Positions 11,821-23,800 of a stretch of DNA of 64,000 nt are shown piece by piece. The stretch covers positions 9,819,518 to 9,883,517 of the forward strand of contig BROE01000001.1 in the NCBI GenBank assembly GCA_036571765.1, in the 5' to 3' direction. The first letter of the stretch is position 1, and the number at the start of each line of letters is the position of its first letter. The notes under the pieces were generated by a model. It was given only the letters and a program-made list of their open reading frames with translations, did no database searches and had not been told where the DNA came from. The DNA is from Plecoglossus altivelis. Lineage: Eukaryota > Chordata > Actinopteri > Osmeriformes > Plecoglossidae. The position numbers were made by a program, and so were the translations under genes.

Positions 11821-14800
11821 TTTGGGCCACCCAGAGATAACTGTGTCTAAATGGCAGTCAAAATAAATGCTGATGAAACAAGCTGAGTTGGTGAAAATGA
11901 AGTTAGATCTCAATTTGCCGTAAACCCCTTGCAGCTATTAATGGAATCCACCAGAGGTCACTTCTGAGCTCAAATAAGTTGTGCCTTACGTTTGCAGACC
12001 ACGAAGTGCAGTATCACAAGCAAAGACGCAGGGAGAGCGGGAAAGAAAAGTGTGAAATTGTCTGTGTTTGTGTGCCTTGATTGGATGTTATGCTGCTTTA
12101 TAAATGCGAGTTTATGATTGATTCTCCATGCACAAGTTAGTAAATAGCCTAAGGCTACTTAATTGATTTGGCATTTAACAAAATAGGAACATAAGGGTAA
12201 TTTTGGAAATGTTTGCATGCTTTGTTCAACTCGTCTGGGCTGACTTCGACCATGACAACCCCATCTTGGTTTTAAATCATCTACAAATTAACCAAATTAA
12301 CAAATGACCGGATTAAGCGTTATTCACTGTTCATTTATTATACGGATCATTTAAATTGACTATTGGCCAAAACATACTGTAGCCTTCTTAGGGAAACAGC
12401 ACGACAAATAAAGAGGCTAGTCCAGCCTCTCCAGGTCTCCCGCATTGTCTTGAGACTTGTAGGACGCTAATATCTCTCTAATCTCCCGGCAGGCCACAAC
12501 AGCCCCAGGGCTTCGTCCAAAGACATTCAGATTAGTGCTGAATTCAATTAGGACAAGGAATAGTGAATCAATAGGTAATCTCCTTAATCTCACCACTATA
12601 TGTGTATATTTTACTAAGACGATATTTATGGTAATTAGGTTATTCAGGGTGAAGTACTTGAGTCTTGGAGTGACATGTCTTTCTACTGCATAGTGTCAAT
12701 ATGAGAACATATGCAGCATCATAAATTAAATTATTAATGTCAATCAATCCGAGATCACTGCACGCTTTACATTGTGTTAACATCCCATGCATATAGTGAC
12801 AAACTGTGCCGGTGACATTATATTAAACAAGAGATTATTTGAAGAACTATTGTGTGCATTCATAGCTATCAATGAGCCAAGTCTCTGTAGACCGCGAATC
12901 GTTCTAATTTGTCTGGCAATCTGGAGAGCGAGCGCCCCGCGCGCGTTATAGCCGTGGCCAGGGCGCATGTGGCAGGATTCCCAGGGATCCCCTGTGTTTG
13001 GTAGCTGACGCTCCCAGCTAGCCCTGACACTCTGACCCCTTTAAACAGGCCATGAAAACGCATGGTTGTGGTCGTCAATGCCACTTCACCAGCAAAGGCT
13101 TTTCAGGTACCAGGTCACTAAAAATGTGAGATGAAAAGAAAAGCGTGCGGATACAATAAAAACAACTGCGTGGCGCAAGGCTGAAAGCGCGTCTGTTTGG
13201 TGGCGGGGTCTCTTCTTTTGGGTCTCGTGCTGTTAATGGTAACATTGAAGGTCTTGAACGGGAAATCAGTAAAGCGCATTTTTCTAATAGAGCTTTAGCA
13301 ATATAGGAAACTATTCCATAATTGATATTAAGAATATGTGAAATTAATGAAACTGAATTTTTATTTATTTAAATCAACAGGTGAGACACATCTGAACATA
13401 ATTTGTCATATTGACAGCGTCCTTAATTGTCTGAAAATGTTGTTACTCGCCAACCTGTTATTTTATTTACCCAAAATACTTTGCACAGTCACAGTCATTA
13501 TTGCAGAACTTCGCAGTAGTTTAAGGGCTTCACATTTGAGGTTAAATGATCAAAGTGTAAATCCAAAAGGATTAAGCCGTCACTGTCCCTTAATCCGTTT
13601 AATTTGTCTTTTTTATAATCTATTTGTCTAATCCCTTTAGCGCCGAAGATTACATGGATTTATGATGGAGTTCCGCTGGGAGAGATTAATTTACATCTAT
13701 TGGCTGCTTTTCGCTTTCTGAGAACTTTCTAAGTTTTCAACCTATAACGTTAACGTAGTAGGGTGTAATCTGGACTATAGTTTAAATATATTTCCACAAC
13801 TCCGATAACAACAGTGGACTATCTGAATCTAAGGAAATCATGTGAAACACTATGGTCCTCGTATGAATTGTAACACACCATGACCTTCGCGGTAAGACGT
13901 CTCATTTATTATGTCCACTATTCTACCGTCTGTTCCGAAGAACCAAGTGTTGCTATTCCCATGCCAGCGCTCGCTCTCCAGCGTCCCCTGGCATAGAGAT
14001 ATGTCACACATCTGAATTGATTGTGTGACGGTGTTGGTCACGGTCTTGTCTACTGGAATCGTTGAAAGGGTTTGCCTGCTTAACAACCGGCCATTCGCCG
14101 ACGACAGGTACCAGCCTAGCCCAATATTCGGTCCAGTTACAAAAGTCATGAGTTTTTATTTAATTTTTGGTGTAATCGATAAGGCAATCAATGCATCAGG
14201 CAATACAATTATTTTTAAAATAGAATTTTAAATGAAAGCCAAACCAAATTTATTGCGCATTATTTGAACGTAAAAGTTAGGCAATTCCCCGAATCACACA
14301 CACAGTGGAGGGGGCGACGCAAGCTGCATGCTCATTTATTACTGGACAAGTCACATTGACTAGCGAGAAGCGCAAGTGGTGTTCTTCCCACGACTGTGCC
14401 CCGTGTTGCAGCTTGCGGCGAGGTGCAATAGTCCCTGTATTAAAAGTCTTTGTTTTCTTCCTCAGCTAACAAAGTGACCCCCTCCATCTCGTTTTGAATG
14501 GAAGAAAATCAGGGCTTGCTTAAAGAGACGACCAGTCGGCAGTTCAGGTACCGGCGTAATTTGTTGTGAGGTGTCTGACAAACGGCCTCTCAGGCCACCA
14601 CTGTGATGCCGGGGAGCCTTTCTCCAGATACCAGTCTGCCCATAATAAACCCGTTCTTGCAGTCAAGAGTGGCCTGTCGCCTCATTGTTGGTTTATTTAT
14701 TTACGTTGGTTGGTGCCCACAATTGATTTAAGGGCTACATGATGTGCATTTTGCTGCAGGACATTTTTTCAGACTTTGGCTTGTATTTATTTAGGCAAGA

Positions 14801-16486
14801 TGCCTTTCATTAACTTCAGATGAAAAAAGGGTGTCGCTCTCATATTTTTCTTTAATTTATTTTTGCCCATTCAATAAAACACGCTGTATTTTCCTTCAAC
14901 GGGAAACTATGCTGTATGGAAATTGTTGGATAAAAAAATCAACCCATGTTTTTCAAAATAGCCTAGAAGGCCTATGCGCAATAATGCACGTTGTAGCAAC
15001 TATGTTTTTAACCATTATAAAACGAAAAATATAACTGAAATGAAAGCATTTATTTTCCCTTTACAAATAAAAATCAAAATGTACCTATTCATAATTTCAA
15101 AGTTTTGTCATTGACATTGACAATCTCAAACATATTGCAAAATGAGGTGCTGGCATTTGTGTTATGGTTTATGTAGCTGATTTGAAGGTGATTTGTTTTC
15201 AATTGTATTTTTGGTTCAAATTTTCTGTACCCAGGAGCGTCAACTACGTGTTGTTATTAATGAGCAAGAAAGACCCGCGCTTTGTCCGTAAAGTGCTCTC
15301 TTACTCTCTCTTTTTTATTCTTTTTTATTGTTGAGTGAATATAACAGTGTTCACTGTGCTGCTTGTCGTTCGGGCGACGAAAGGCCGATGATTGATGAAC
15401 ACATCATTATTTCCCTCTTGTCTATCTCCAAGATGACGTGCCATTTCAATGACATCGTTCACAACGCACTGCTTGTTCTGTGGTGTATGGGACTATACGA
15501 ATTAGTGGACGGACTAGTAGTGCATGGTGGCCTCATAATTAAGTTCTCAATGGAGAGGTCTGCGCAGGGGGCTGCGGGCACGAGTGGTCGGTCATTGAAA
15601 GGATCAGGTACCTGTTTTAAGATGGGTCTTTAGAAGATGACAGGTTTCTAAGATGTTGTACGCCTCTTAAATGACCAAACCTATCGTGTTTTGTTCACTT
15701 ATAAACGTCAGGGGCTACACGGACGACTCAAAATACACGAATAAAACTAAACAAAAAAAAGAAGTCCTTGAAACCCCTCTCCAAAACCACATAATGCATT
15801 TAAGATCTTTATGAATCTTGGAATAGACTTGAAAATTAGGCCTGCAATACAAATGGCCTATACTACTACTACTTTCATTAAGGGAAATGCCAACTCATAA
15901 ATTGTTTAAATATTTTAGTCAGTCAACAAAACAAACAACAACTGTTGTCATCCGATCAAAGTAACCTCATATAAATTAGGTTACGGTAAGTTATCACAAG
16001 CGCCTACATTGGATACTGTTGTATATTTTCGTTGAATCAAACTGCACCCTTCTCGTAAACGGGTGTTAATTGCTACGCAACCACAAATGGAAGACAGGAT
16101 GCTTCAATGTGATCTCATCCCTATATATATTTTGATATGCCAGGGGCAGCGTTAACCATTTACCAGACTTGCAGAGAGAGTGATCATGATTAAAGTGCAC
16201 ACAAAAATAATGTTGAATCCAACATTGCTCCAACACATTTGTAGAAAAAAAAGTGCCAGTAGGCTAATTGCGTACAGAAATAATGGGGTAAATCTATGTG
16301 TGCAGTTATATTTTGCCTAAAGGATCCCAATTTCACACTTGTAAATATTGTGTTGGCAGTTAGTCTCATGCTGTTTCCCTACAGCACAGGAGCAGTGGGT
16401 AGAGGCCGACAAGGGGGGCGTGGTGGTACGGGATTATCTTTGGAGGTGCACCCTCTTCGAGAGCCTGTAGTGTACACTTGTCGCTG
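11821..16486. other. intergenic, putative ptf1a upstream control region
   Basis: AT-rich, nearly free of simple repeats, with no convincing exon on either strand. Such repeat-poor DNA next to a developmental regulator often holds conserved enhancers, but conservation cannot be measured here. One E-box/TC-box pair at 14373-14390 is listed separately. Confidence 0.45.
14373..14390 (+). promoter_or_regulatory. candidate PTF1 (Ptf1a/E-protein/Rbpj) bipartite site
   Basis: E-box CAAGTG at 14373-14378 followed six bases later by TTCCCA at 14385-14390. Known PTF1 sites pair an E-box (CANNTG) with a TC-box (TTTCCC) about one helical turn apart. The TC-box here is imperfect (C for the first T). It lies 2.3 kb upstream of the ptf1a start, where an autoregulatory element would make sense. 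Function is inferred. Confidence 0.3.
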
Positions 16487-16539
16487 ATTGGTTGGCGTTC
16501 CTGGTTAATGGCACGCGACTATGGATGTAGTTATAAAGA
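16475..16539 (+). promoter_or_regulatory. ptf1a: ptf1a core promoter (E-box, inverted CCAAT, TATA)
   Basis: TATAAAG sits at 16533-16539, an inverted CCAAT box (ATTGG) at 16487-16491, and an E-box CACTTG at 16475-16480. The start codon follows the TATA box by about 105 bases, which implies transcription starting near 16,563-16,570 and a short 5' UTR. Confidence 0.7.
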
Positions 16540-16644
16540 GTCCTCGCGTGCCATACTTCAGTTGAACTAACACTTGACCATCCAAAACACAGCGCAAAGA
16601 GCAGACTCGCTGTTACTGGGCAACACGAAAAGACAACTACAAAA

Positions 16645-17245
16645 ATGGACACTGTCTTGGATCCGTTTACCGGGATGGACTCCTTTTCATCCCCTTACTT
16701 TGACGACGACGAGTTCTTTACAGATCAGTCCTCCAGAGACCACTTGGACACAGATGAGTTTTTAGATGACGATGTCGACTTTCTCACTAGCCATTTCCAA
16801 GATTACTACAAGGACAGCAGGACAACGCATGACGGGGACTACTGTGACATTGGCAACTTTTCCTTCTCGTCATCCTCTTCCACTTTCTCGTATGGTTGCG
16901 CAGACAGCACTTCGGAACTCTCGCCCCAGATGGGTGGAGAGGCCCCGCTATTGAAGAGACGCAGGCGCATGAGATCCGATATGGAGATGCAACAGTTGCG
17001 GCATGCTGCCAACGTGAGGGAGCGACGGAGGATGCAGTCCATCAACGATGCCTTCGAGGGGCTCCGGTCACACATACCGACCCTGCCATATGAGAAGAGG
17101 CTCTCCAAAGTTGACACTCTGCGTCTTGCCATTGGCTACATTAACTTCCTCGCGGAGCTCGTGCAGTCTGACATGCCCATCCGTAACTCCAACAATGACG
17201 CACTGAGCCAACCCAAAAAAGTAATCATATGTCACAGAGGAACAA
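16645..17245 (+). CDS. ptf1a: ptf1a exon 1
   Basis: From the ATG (context ACAAAAATGG) through MDTVLDPFTGMDSFSSPYFD, the bHLH domain and KKVIICHRGT. It ends one base into an arginine codon at donor A|GTAAGT. Reading past the donor stays open to 17340, but the exon 2 match shows the splice is used. Confidence 0.96.
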
Positions 17246-17573
17246 GTAAGTTCAATACAATTTTACCTGACGATGATAATGATGATCACGGCGACGACGT
17301 AGTGGGATCAGTAACATTATATTTTGGGAACTTTAATTAATGATTGCTTTACCGTTTGTCTCCCTCCCAGGATCTCCATCTCCTAGTGACCCTGACTATG
17401 GTCTGCCTCCCCTAGCGGGACACTCGCTATCATGGACAGACGAGAAGCAGCTGAAAGATCAGAATATCATAAGAACAGCGAAAGTGTGGACCCCAGAAGA
17501 CCCGCGAAAACTTCACAGCAAATCGTCTTTGAAAAATATTGAAAACGAACCTCCATTCAGTTTAATAGCATAA
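16645..17573 (+). CDS. ptf1a: Ptf1a, pancreas transcription factor 1 subunit alpha (2 exons, complete)
   Basis: This bHLH activator pairs with an E-protein and RBPJ or RBPJL to form PTF1. It specifies exocrine pancreas and GABAergic neurons of cerebellum, spinal cord and retina. Exons 16645-17245 and 17371-17573 join through a split arginine codon into 267 residues, about the length of other fish Ptf1a proteins. The N-terminus is acidic (about 18-46), followed by a serine-rich stretch (74-90) and a basic KRRRRMRSDMEMQQLR stretch. The bHLH is at about 119-175, with NVRERRRMQSINDAFEGLRS as basic region and helix 1. Exon 2 carries both RBPJ-contact motifs, LSWTDEKQ and VWTPEDPR, with their tryptophans. 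The extreme C-terminus ends FSLIA where I recall EFVS-like endings elsewhere. All expected elements are intact. Confidence 0.97.
17371..17573 (+). CDS. ptf1a: ptf1a exon 2
   Basis: Acceptor CTCCCTCCCAG after a 125-base intron. It encodes SPSPSDPDYGLPPLAGHSLS, then WTDEKQLKDQNIIRTAKVWT and PEDPRK, the RBPJ-binding C-terminus. Stop TAA at 17571-17573. Confidence 0.96.
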
Positions 17574-17861
17574 ATGTTATACTTTCATACACACACACAC
17601 ATTGTAAATGTGAATTTAAGTTATCCATATAAATGGATCCATGCAATGCTACGTATGTTGGTGCTATGTATCTCGCTTAAATTGCTGTACATATTTATAC
17701 GTTTTTTAATTCAGGCAACTGGCAATCATGTAGCAATAATGTATTTAAATGTTATTATGACGTAATATATTGGTATTTAATGTTGATTAATAGGCTGTTG
17801 TAAGAACCAAAACATTTTTATATTGAGTTGTATGATAATTTATATTTATATGCAATCTGCA

Positions 17862-17867
17862 AATAAA
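17862..17867 (+). terminator. ptf1a: polyadenylation signal AATAAA of ptf1a
   Basis: AATAAA 289 bases after the ptf1a stop, in an AT-rich 3' UTR (17574 to about 17890) that carries a short CA run. Confidence 0.6.
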
Positions 17868-17889
17868 TGCTCTTAATTATGAATACATG

Positions 17890-20800
17890 TTGATTCATGG
17901 AACCCCCCGCCCCCTCTTTCTCTCTCCTTTTCCACGTACACATACACACAAACATATATTCACTGAAAGGCCTAAAATCACTTTTAATTACACATTTAAT
18001 AAGCACTCATAAATATATTACTAATATCTTACACAAGTGAAGAAATGCCAGGATATATACAACTTCCTATTCAACACATTGTTTATGTCAGTTAAGTAAT
18101 GATATAACTCAAAGACTTGATTAGCAGACAATACTTCCTTTTTATGTAGGCCTGTGAGTATAGGGCCTTGTTGGCTATTAGGGAACACTACAGGCTGCAG
18201 GCTGTCTGTAATATTACACATCAAATTAAACGATGTACGTAAAGCTTAATTGAATAAATGTAATCAAATATGAAAAACGTATCAGACCACCATGGTTTTA
18301 TTAAAAACATAGATCATGTCGCCGCGTAGCATACTGGGGAACACAGTTTGAGGGGGCATGGCTAGAAACTGCTTGTCCTGCCAGGTGCTGCTGGACAGAA
18401 TTTTCCCGTGGTAACGGCATCCTTCCAACACAATCCCATGCCACGTTTACGTCAGGCTGGTCCCAGTTTATGTGGAGGTAGCCCACATATATGCGATTGC
18501 CCAAACTTGCACACACACACAGTCATGATACAACTCGGAGCATTTTGCGTTGCAACTTTTGGATTGCTGAGCAACATTTCAACGTGCTACAGTAAGGTAT
18601 ATAGGCTTTTTTTACACTAGCAGGTTGGACTATATCGTCTATTTAATTCGATTATTGTTTGTTACTGTTGATCATTTGTCATTAGCAATGATATTAACAA
18701 AATAATTATAATAGCAACACTAACTTACTCATTCTTGGCTTTCAATAATGCTGATAGTCATTACCTTATTTGGCTCAATTATAAATTTTATCATTAAGAC
18801 ACATTACATCTGTTTTCATCTTGTTTTCATCATTTGTAAGGAGTTGATTTCTGATTTGATCTGCAGCTTAAGTGTTGTAATGTTTCGTTAGCGTTGGCTA
18901 TTTTGGCACCTCTAATTTCATCTAGCTGGTATCATCGCCTCATTATCGTCACAGTTATCCGCCTCCTAGACACCACTCTGGAGAGCATGTAATCCGATCA
19001 CATTCATTATAAAGTCAAATGTTAGCAAGTCAACTGAAATATATTGAAGAGCCTAAGTCTTGTACAGGGTACGTTCATATAGTTTACGAGAGCAACATTT
19101 CAAATGAATTTATTGAAGTTGCAATGGTCAATAAAACAACAGTAGCATCATTGTTTACTTTGCACCTCTTGCTATTCAGAGATAGCGCTTTTTGTGTGCA
19201 AGCGCAGCACAAAACGCCTCAAAACTTCCTTTGGTGCAACACCAATCAAGCGGAAGGGACAAGCTTAAACAGTGAAACGCTCGGGTCTCTTGTCACTCTA
19301 TTCGGTCTTGGCAAGGCATTAAAGAACACCATTTACAGTCTGACAGGTTTTCTTCCTTTTCTAAGTCCGCCTAAACCATTGGAGAACCATGCCAAGCTCC
19401 GGTTTGGTTCAGCATAATTTGGCGCAGCTGAAAGGGGCGTAAATTCACCACGTTTGGAGATCCCTGTCTACCTGTTGCAGACTGGCGGAGGTGTTTTGGT
19501 ATGCGCGCAGGGCTAATTATGGTCAGATAATGTGTCAGGAGAATTAGTTGACCAAACAGCCAGACCTATAAACTATAGACTACCACACATAGAGGATATC
19601 ATCGAATAAGAAAATGTCTTTCCACATGAATATTCTTGGTAACTGTTTATTTGAATATTGTTAATTTGATTTAACGTTTGTGTTCTATTTGATTTAACAT
19701 TTGAAAAGAAACATAAAATATATATAACAATTAGGCTATAGGGCAACATGGTTCAAATGTGCTTAAACATCAACAGTAAAATATATTGCATCTATAGTCC
19801 GCAAGCCAATTTTTTGTGAAGCAGTAATAGAATTAAGTAATTCATAATATGGTTTTGGACAAAAGCCACAAACCTTTCCCACAAACATTGACTTTAATGT
19901 ATATGCCCAGACGACGTGTGGGACATATGCAAATATTATTCAACTACATCCTAAAAAACCGAAAGTATAATAATAGTCTCCAATCGTTTTAATGTTGTAA
20001 GATCCGTATTGAGTTTATGGTCAAAACACTGGGAAGGACGCCTAACAAGATTCTCATAAGCTGCAAATCTGCTAATACTTGGATTATCGCGCTTTAAAAT
20101 ATGGACCCCAGAGTCTGTAAATCCCCTGAACACCCGCATTATTTTTTATTAAGCTATCCCCACGGTGGCATCGGGGTACCAGCTGCGAGGATGAACAAAC
20201 ACCAGTTGAATCTGCCCGACAATGACAACGTCCTTTGGAAAATCCCCGCACACCAAGCGCCGAGACGTCCACTTGGGCATAAGGAGTTATATGTCGAAGT
20301 TTACGCAAATAACAGGGGTTACACCACAGCGATTGTCTTTTGAATGTTAGTGTAAGCGTGGCTAGCCAACAGGTGTTAGGATTTGGCTCACAGACCAGGG
20401 TAGCAGAGACCATGGAAGAAGGGAGAGCAAGCCTGCCAGAAAAGCTTACTCGCTGTCCAGGCGCCTCGCTTTTACACGGCGTGGAGGCGCCTCACAATCC
20501 AAATGATATCTTTATTGCTACTCCCGTGTCCTGGGCTGTAACATATCCATCCCCGTCGAGGTTCTCTGGGATGCACCTGGTCTAAACTTGTTCTTTTTGT
20601 GCTTGGAGTCCTGGACAGCAGCTGCTTAAAACAAGCAAAGAGAGAGGCCCTTACAGTGTCTCCAAGACGTTTTGGCACGGCTTTCTCGTCTTTAATGTTC
20701 CATTAACCATTGTCTTTATACAATATGGGAACTGTAAAGCAAGACGTTTTGTTATAATAAAACACATTTTCAATGATACACCCGTGTTGAATGCTCTGAT

Positions 20801-23800
20801 ACGAGCCAGCCAAACATTCAATCTCGTTTTGTCTCTCAGCAGGCAATTAGACCACAGCCTTTTGCTGCGTCTTGATAAGCCAATTAAATTTATGTCTGCA
20901 AATTTTTCAAGTAGAGAAAGAACATGGTGCTGGCTGCTTGGGACATTGATTTTCTTTCCATCACCTGGCGTTTTAGGCTCTATTTACTGGGGAAATGTCA
21001 ACTGTTTGATGGTACATGTAGTACCATACGAGCTCTCACCATTCGGCCCCCATTGTTTTATCTAGCTAATAACTCATTACCGGGATTTGACAAACCCACC
21101 ATTTCATTTGCCTTCTGTCTCCCATATTTTGATCCGTAAGATTAAGCAGATGTTACGATTGAAACCTGAAAGCTCTAGGGCTACTCCTGTGTGAAAGAGA
21201 AAAGCTAAGTCCATGCTCGGTGAACAAAGAACCCGGGAGATCCTCAGAAAAACATTTACGACCAATAAACAGACTTCAACCTGCTCTATTTCAACCATTG
21301 TGTTGTTTGTGAATAATTAATGATAATAGGAACAGGTTTGTGTACTCTCAATGCCAAGGCCACAGGTGCGTGGTGACAGCATGAATGACGTGCTAGATTT
21401 TTGCCAAACTCGAGGGCCCTTCTCGAGGGCCTTCAAGCTGATAGAAAATATTGTCATTTATTTAATTCACAGCATTACTTTCACTGGGGACAAAGAGGGA
21501 TGATGAAAAGCTTATGCTGCAATCAAACACGACATGGTGGTCGCTTTGCTTCCTGAAAGAATGGGAGAGTCAATGCCCAGGCGCGCTATGGTTTGTGCGC
21601 AAGTACTCCATCTAAATCAAATAAAAGACCCTTTCCAACTTTTAAAAGACCACGTTTTACCTTTATTAAAGCCTCGACGGCTGTATCCATTAAGCATATG
21701 GTGCTAAGGCACGAGTCTTTTGTACTCGAAACCCCTTGAGATGGTAACTTGTGTGCTTCGCAACTTGTGTGCCTCTCAATAGCAGAACTTGATCTGAGGC
21801 AACAAGTGTACCGAGGCGCGCGCGCAAAATGTTTTACAGTATGTTTTATTTCGCTTTGTTTGTTTGACAAAGGAAGCATAGTGGCTCACTTTAAACAATA
21901 GCGGTCGTACAGTTAATACAAAAGTAACTGTCGTTCACAAAGTTTTTGTATAAAACATTGAATTCGTGTGCTAAACCTTTTAAGACAGTTAACCCAAAAT
22001 GAGTGTCCCTTTTGCGCATGATCTAACCTCGGTTATCAATGTGGATGGAAATATGGGCAGGACCCGTTTGAGCATTTGTCTCAACTCTATTCTAACATCG
22101 GTAAGAATTCATCGAGAGATTCCAAAATAAAGTTTAGGAAACTTATTCTAAAAGTTTTAGTTTGTTAAAGTTTGGTCATTGTGACAACCGAATGGGTTAC
22201 TATTATGTTTCCATCGGAAAAAGTTGATCATAATTTGTTGTCGAAATTCAGTGAGTTTACGGGAGAGGACTATAAAACTAGAGTTTGCAAATCTTAAATG
22301 AAGAACAAGCTTCTTAAGGATGCTTACGGAAGCCATAAAGACTGAGCGCGTTGCTGAAGATAAACGCGATTCATTGTCTCGAGTGCGCCTTCATCATTCA
22401 GATGTTTGAGCCAATAAAGAGGGTTATATAAGGTTTGTATAATAAGGTATTGGTGATGACATTTATAAATATTAAAATGTCAAAATCCTTAGATTCTATA
22501 TAATTGACTTATCAACATTAGCGGATGTGTTACTATCTATTCAGCAGTTTATTGTCCATTTCATGCAAAAGGCCCAATAATAACAGTAAGACTGCGCGAG
22601 AGTTTATGAGAAACAAGCTGTTGCCCAGAAGGCTACTAATATCCAAGCGTTTATACTGTCAGGTAGCCTACATCATTTAGCGTTTAAATTACAGATCTAT
22701 GATAGCAATATATTACAAGCATGGGAGTGCTTTTTCCTCCAATGGCTGGACTATGACAGGGACATCTGGCTGGGACTTGGCCCTGAAAACCCCCCCTTGG
22801 CGGGCCCAGCCTAGATACACTGACCTTTCCACGGGGGAACGGGAGATTAGCTTTTGACTGAATTAGCCATAAAGACGTCTTGCTATGATCATTGTTGGGC
22901 GGATATCGTGCTTAATATGAGAGGCATTGTGCACAGCTTTTGCATGCCCCAAATGAAATATTACTGTCTTTTTACTGGCGGACGTTCAAAACTATGCGGA
23001 CGGTGCGTTATGTTTGAGTAAACTACAAAAATACAGTGCTTTCATTACAAGACGTTGATTATAATGATAAGAGAACAACTGTCGACGGGTTGCCAAGCAG
23101 CCTACAACTGACTCGTGTACAGCAAAGTGAAATAGACGAATGCTAAAACAGACTGAACATGCGTACCATTATAATAGTCTGAGTGATCGGACATTTTAAT
23201 GTCAAATCTACATATTTTCATCACTATCTTCTTGCGGCTGCTTGGTGGCCTGCTGGCTTCTCTCTCCTCTCATTAATGATTGATGCATTTTTATTTAGTC
23301 TACTTTCTACCTTGCGTCACCAAAGAAAAAAGTTCAACGAAAATGTGATAAATTACAAATATGCTAATTTCTTTCATCGCCGTTGTAAGTGTGTCTAGCT
23401 GAAAGTGAATAACGCCTTGCAGTCAGTCTGCGCGCGCTAGGGGAGCGAGGGACCCCAGGGCGTCGATCAAAGCGACCTATTCTCTTTCATCCCTGGTATT
23501 CTCTTCCAAACTATTTCGATACAATATGTTTCCCTGATGCACGTCATGTGCCGGGGACACAAAACTCGTTGCAATCCAGCTAAATGTGTCCAGCTTCTTT
23601 TGTTCTCCAAGATGGACTTCTGGAAAGTTTTTTTCCTCTTTTCTCCCTCAGTTGCCAGGATTCAGAAGTGTAAAAGCATGCATCATTTTTCACCACGTCC
23701 CGTTTTCATATTCACAAAAGGAAATCTATGAAACAGGCCCTTCACTTGTTCACTGGCTTGAACTTCACTGATGTCCGACTGATCTCTTTTCCTTTTCTAA

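Noticed and set aside
13850..14231. Open frames of 60-100 codons on both strands in the ptf1a upstream region.
   Set aside because: No recognisable domain, no splice signals in register, and composition like the surrounding non-coding DNA.
17246..17340. Reading through the ptf1a exon 1 donor would give a 231-residue form ending in an acidic tail.
   Set aside because: The donor and acceptor are strong and exon 2 restores the conserved C-terminus. Intron retention is possible but not supported.
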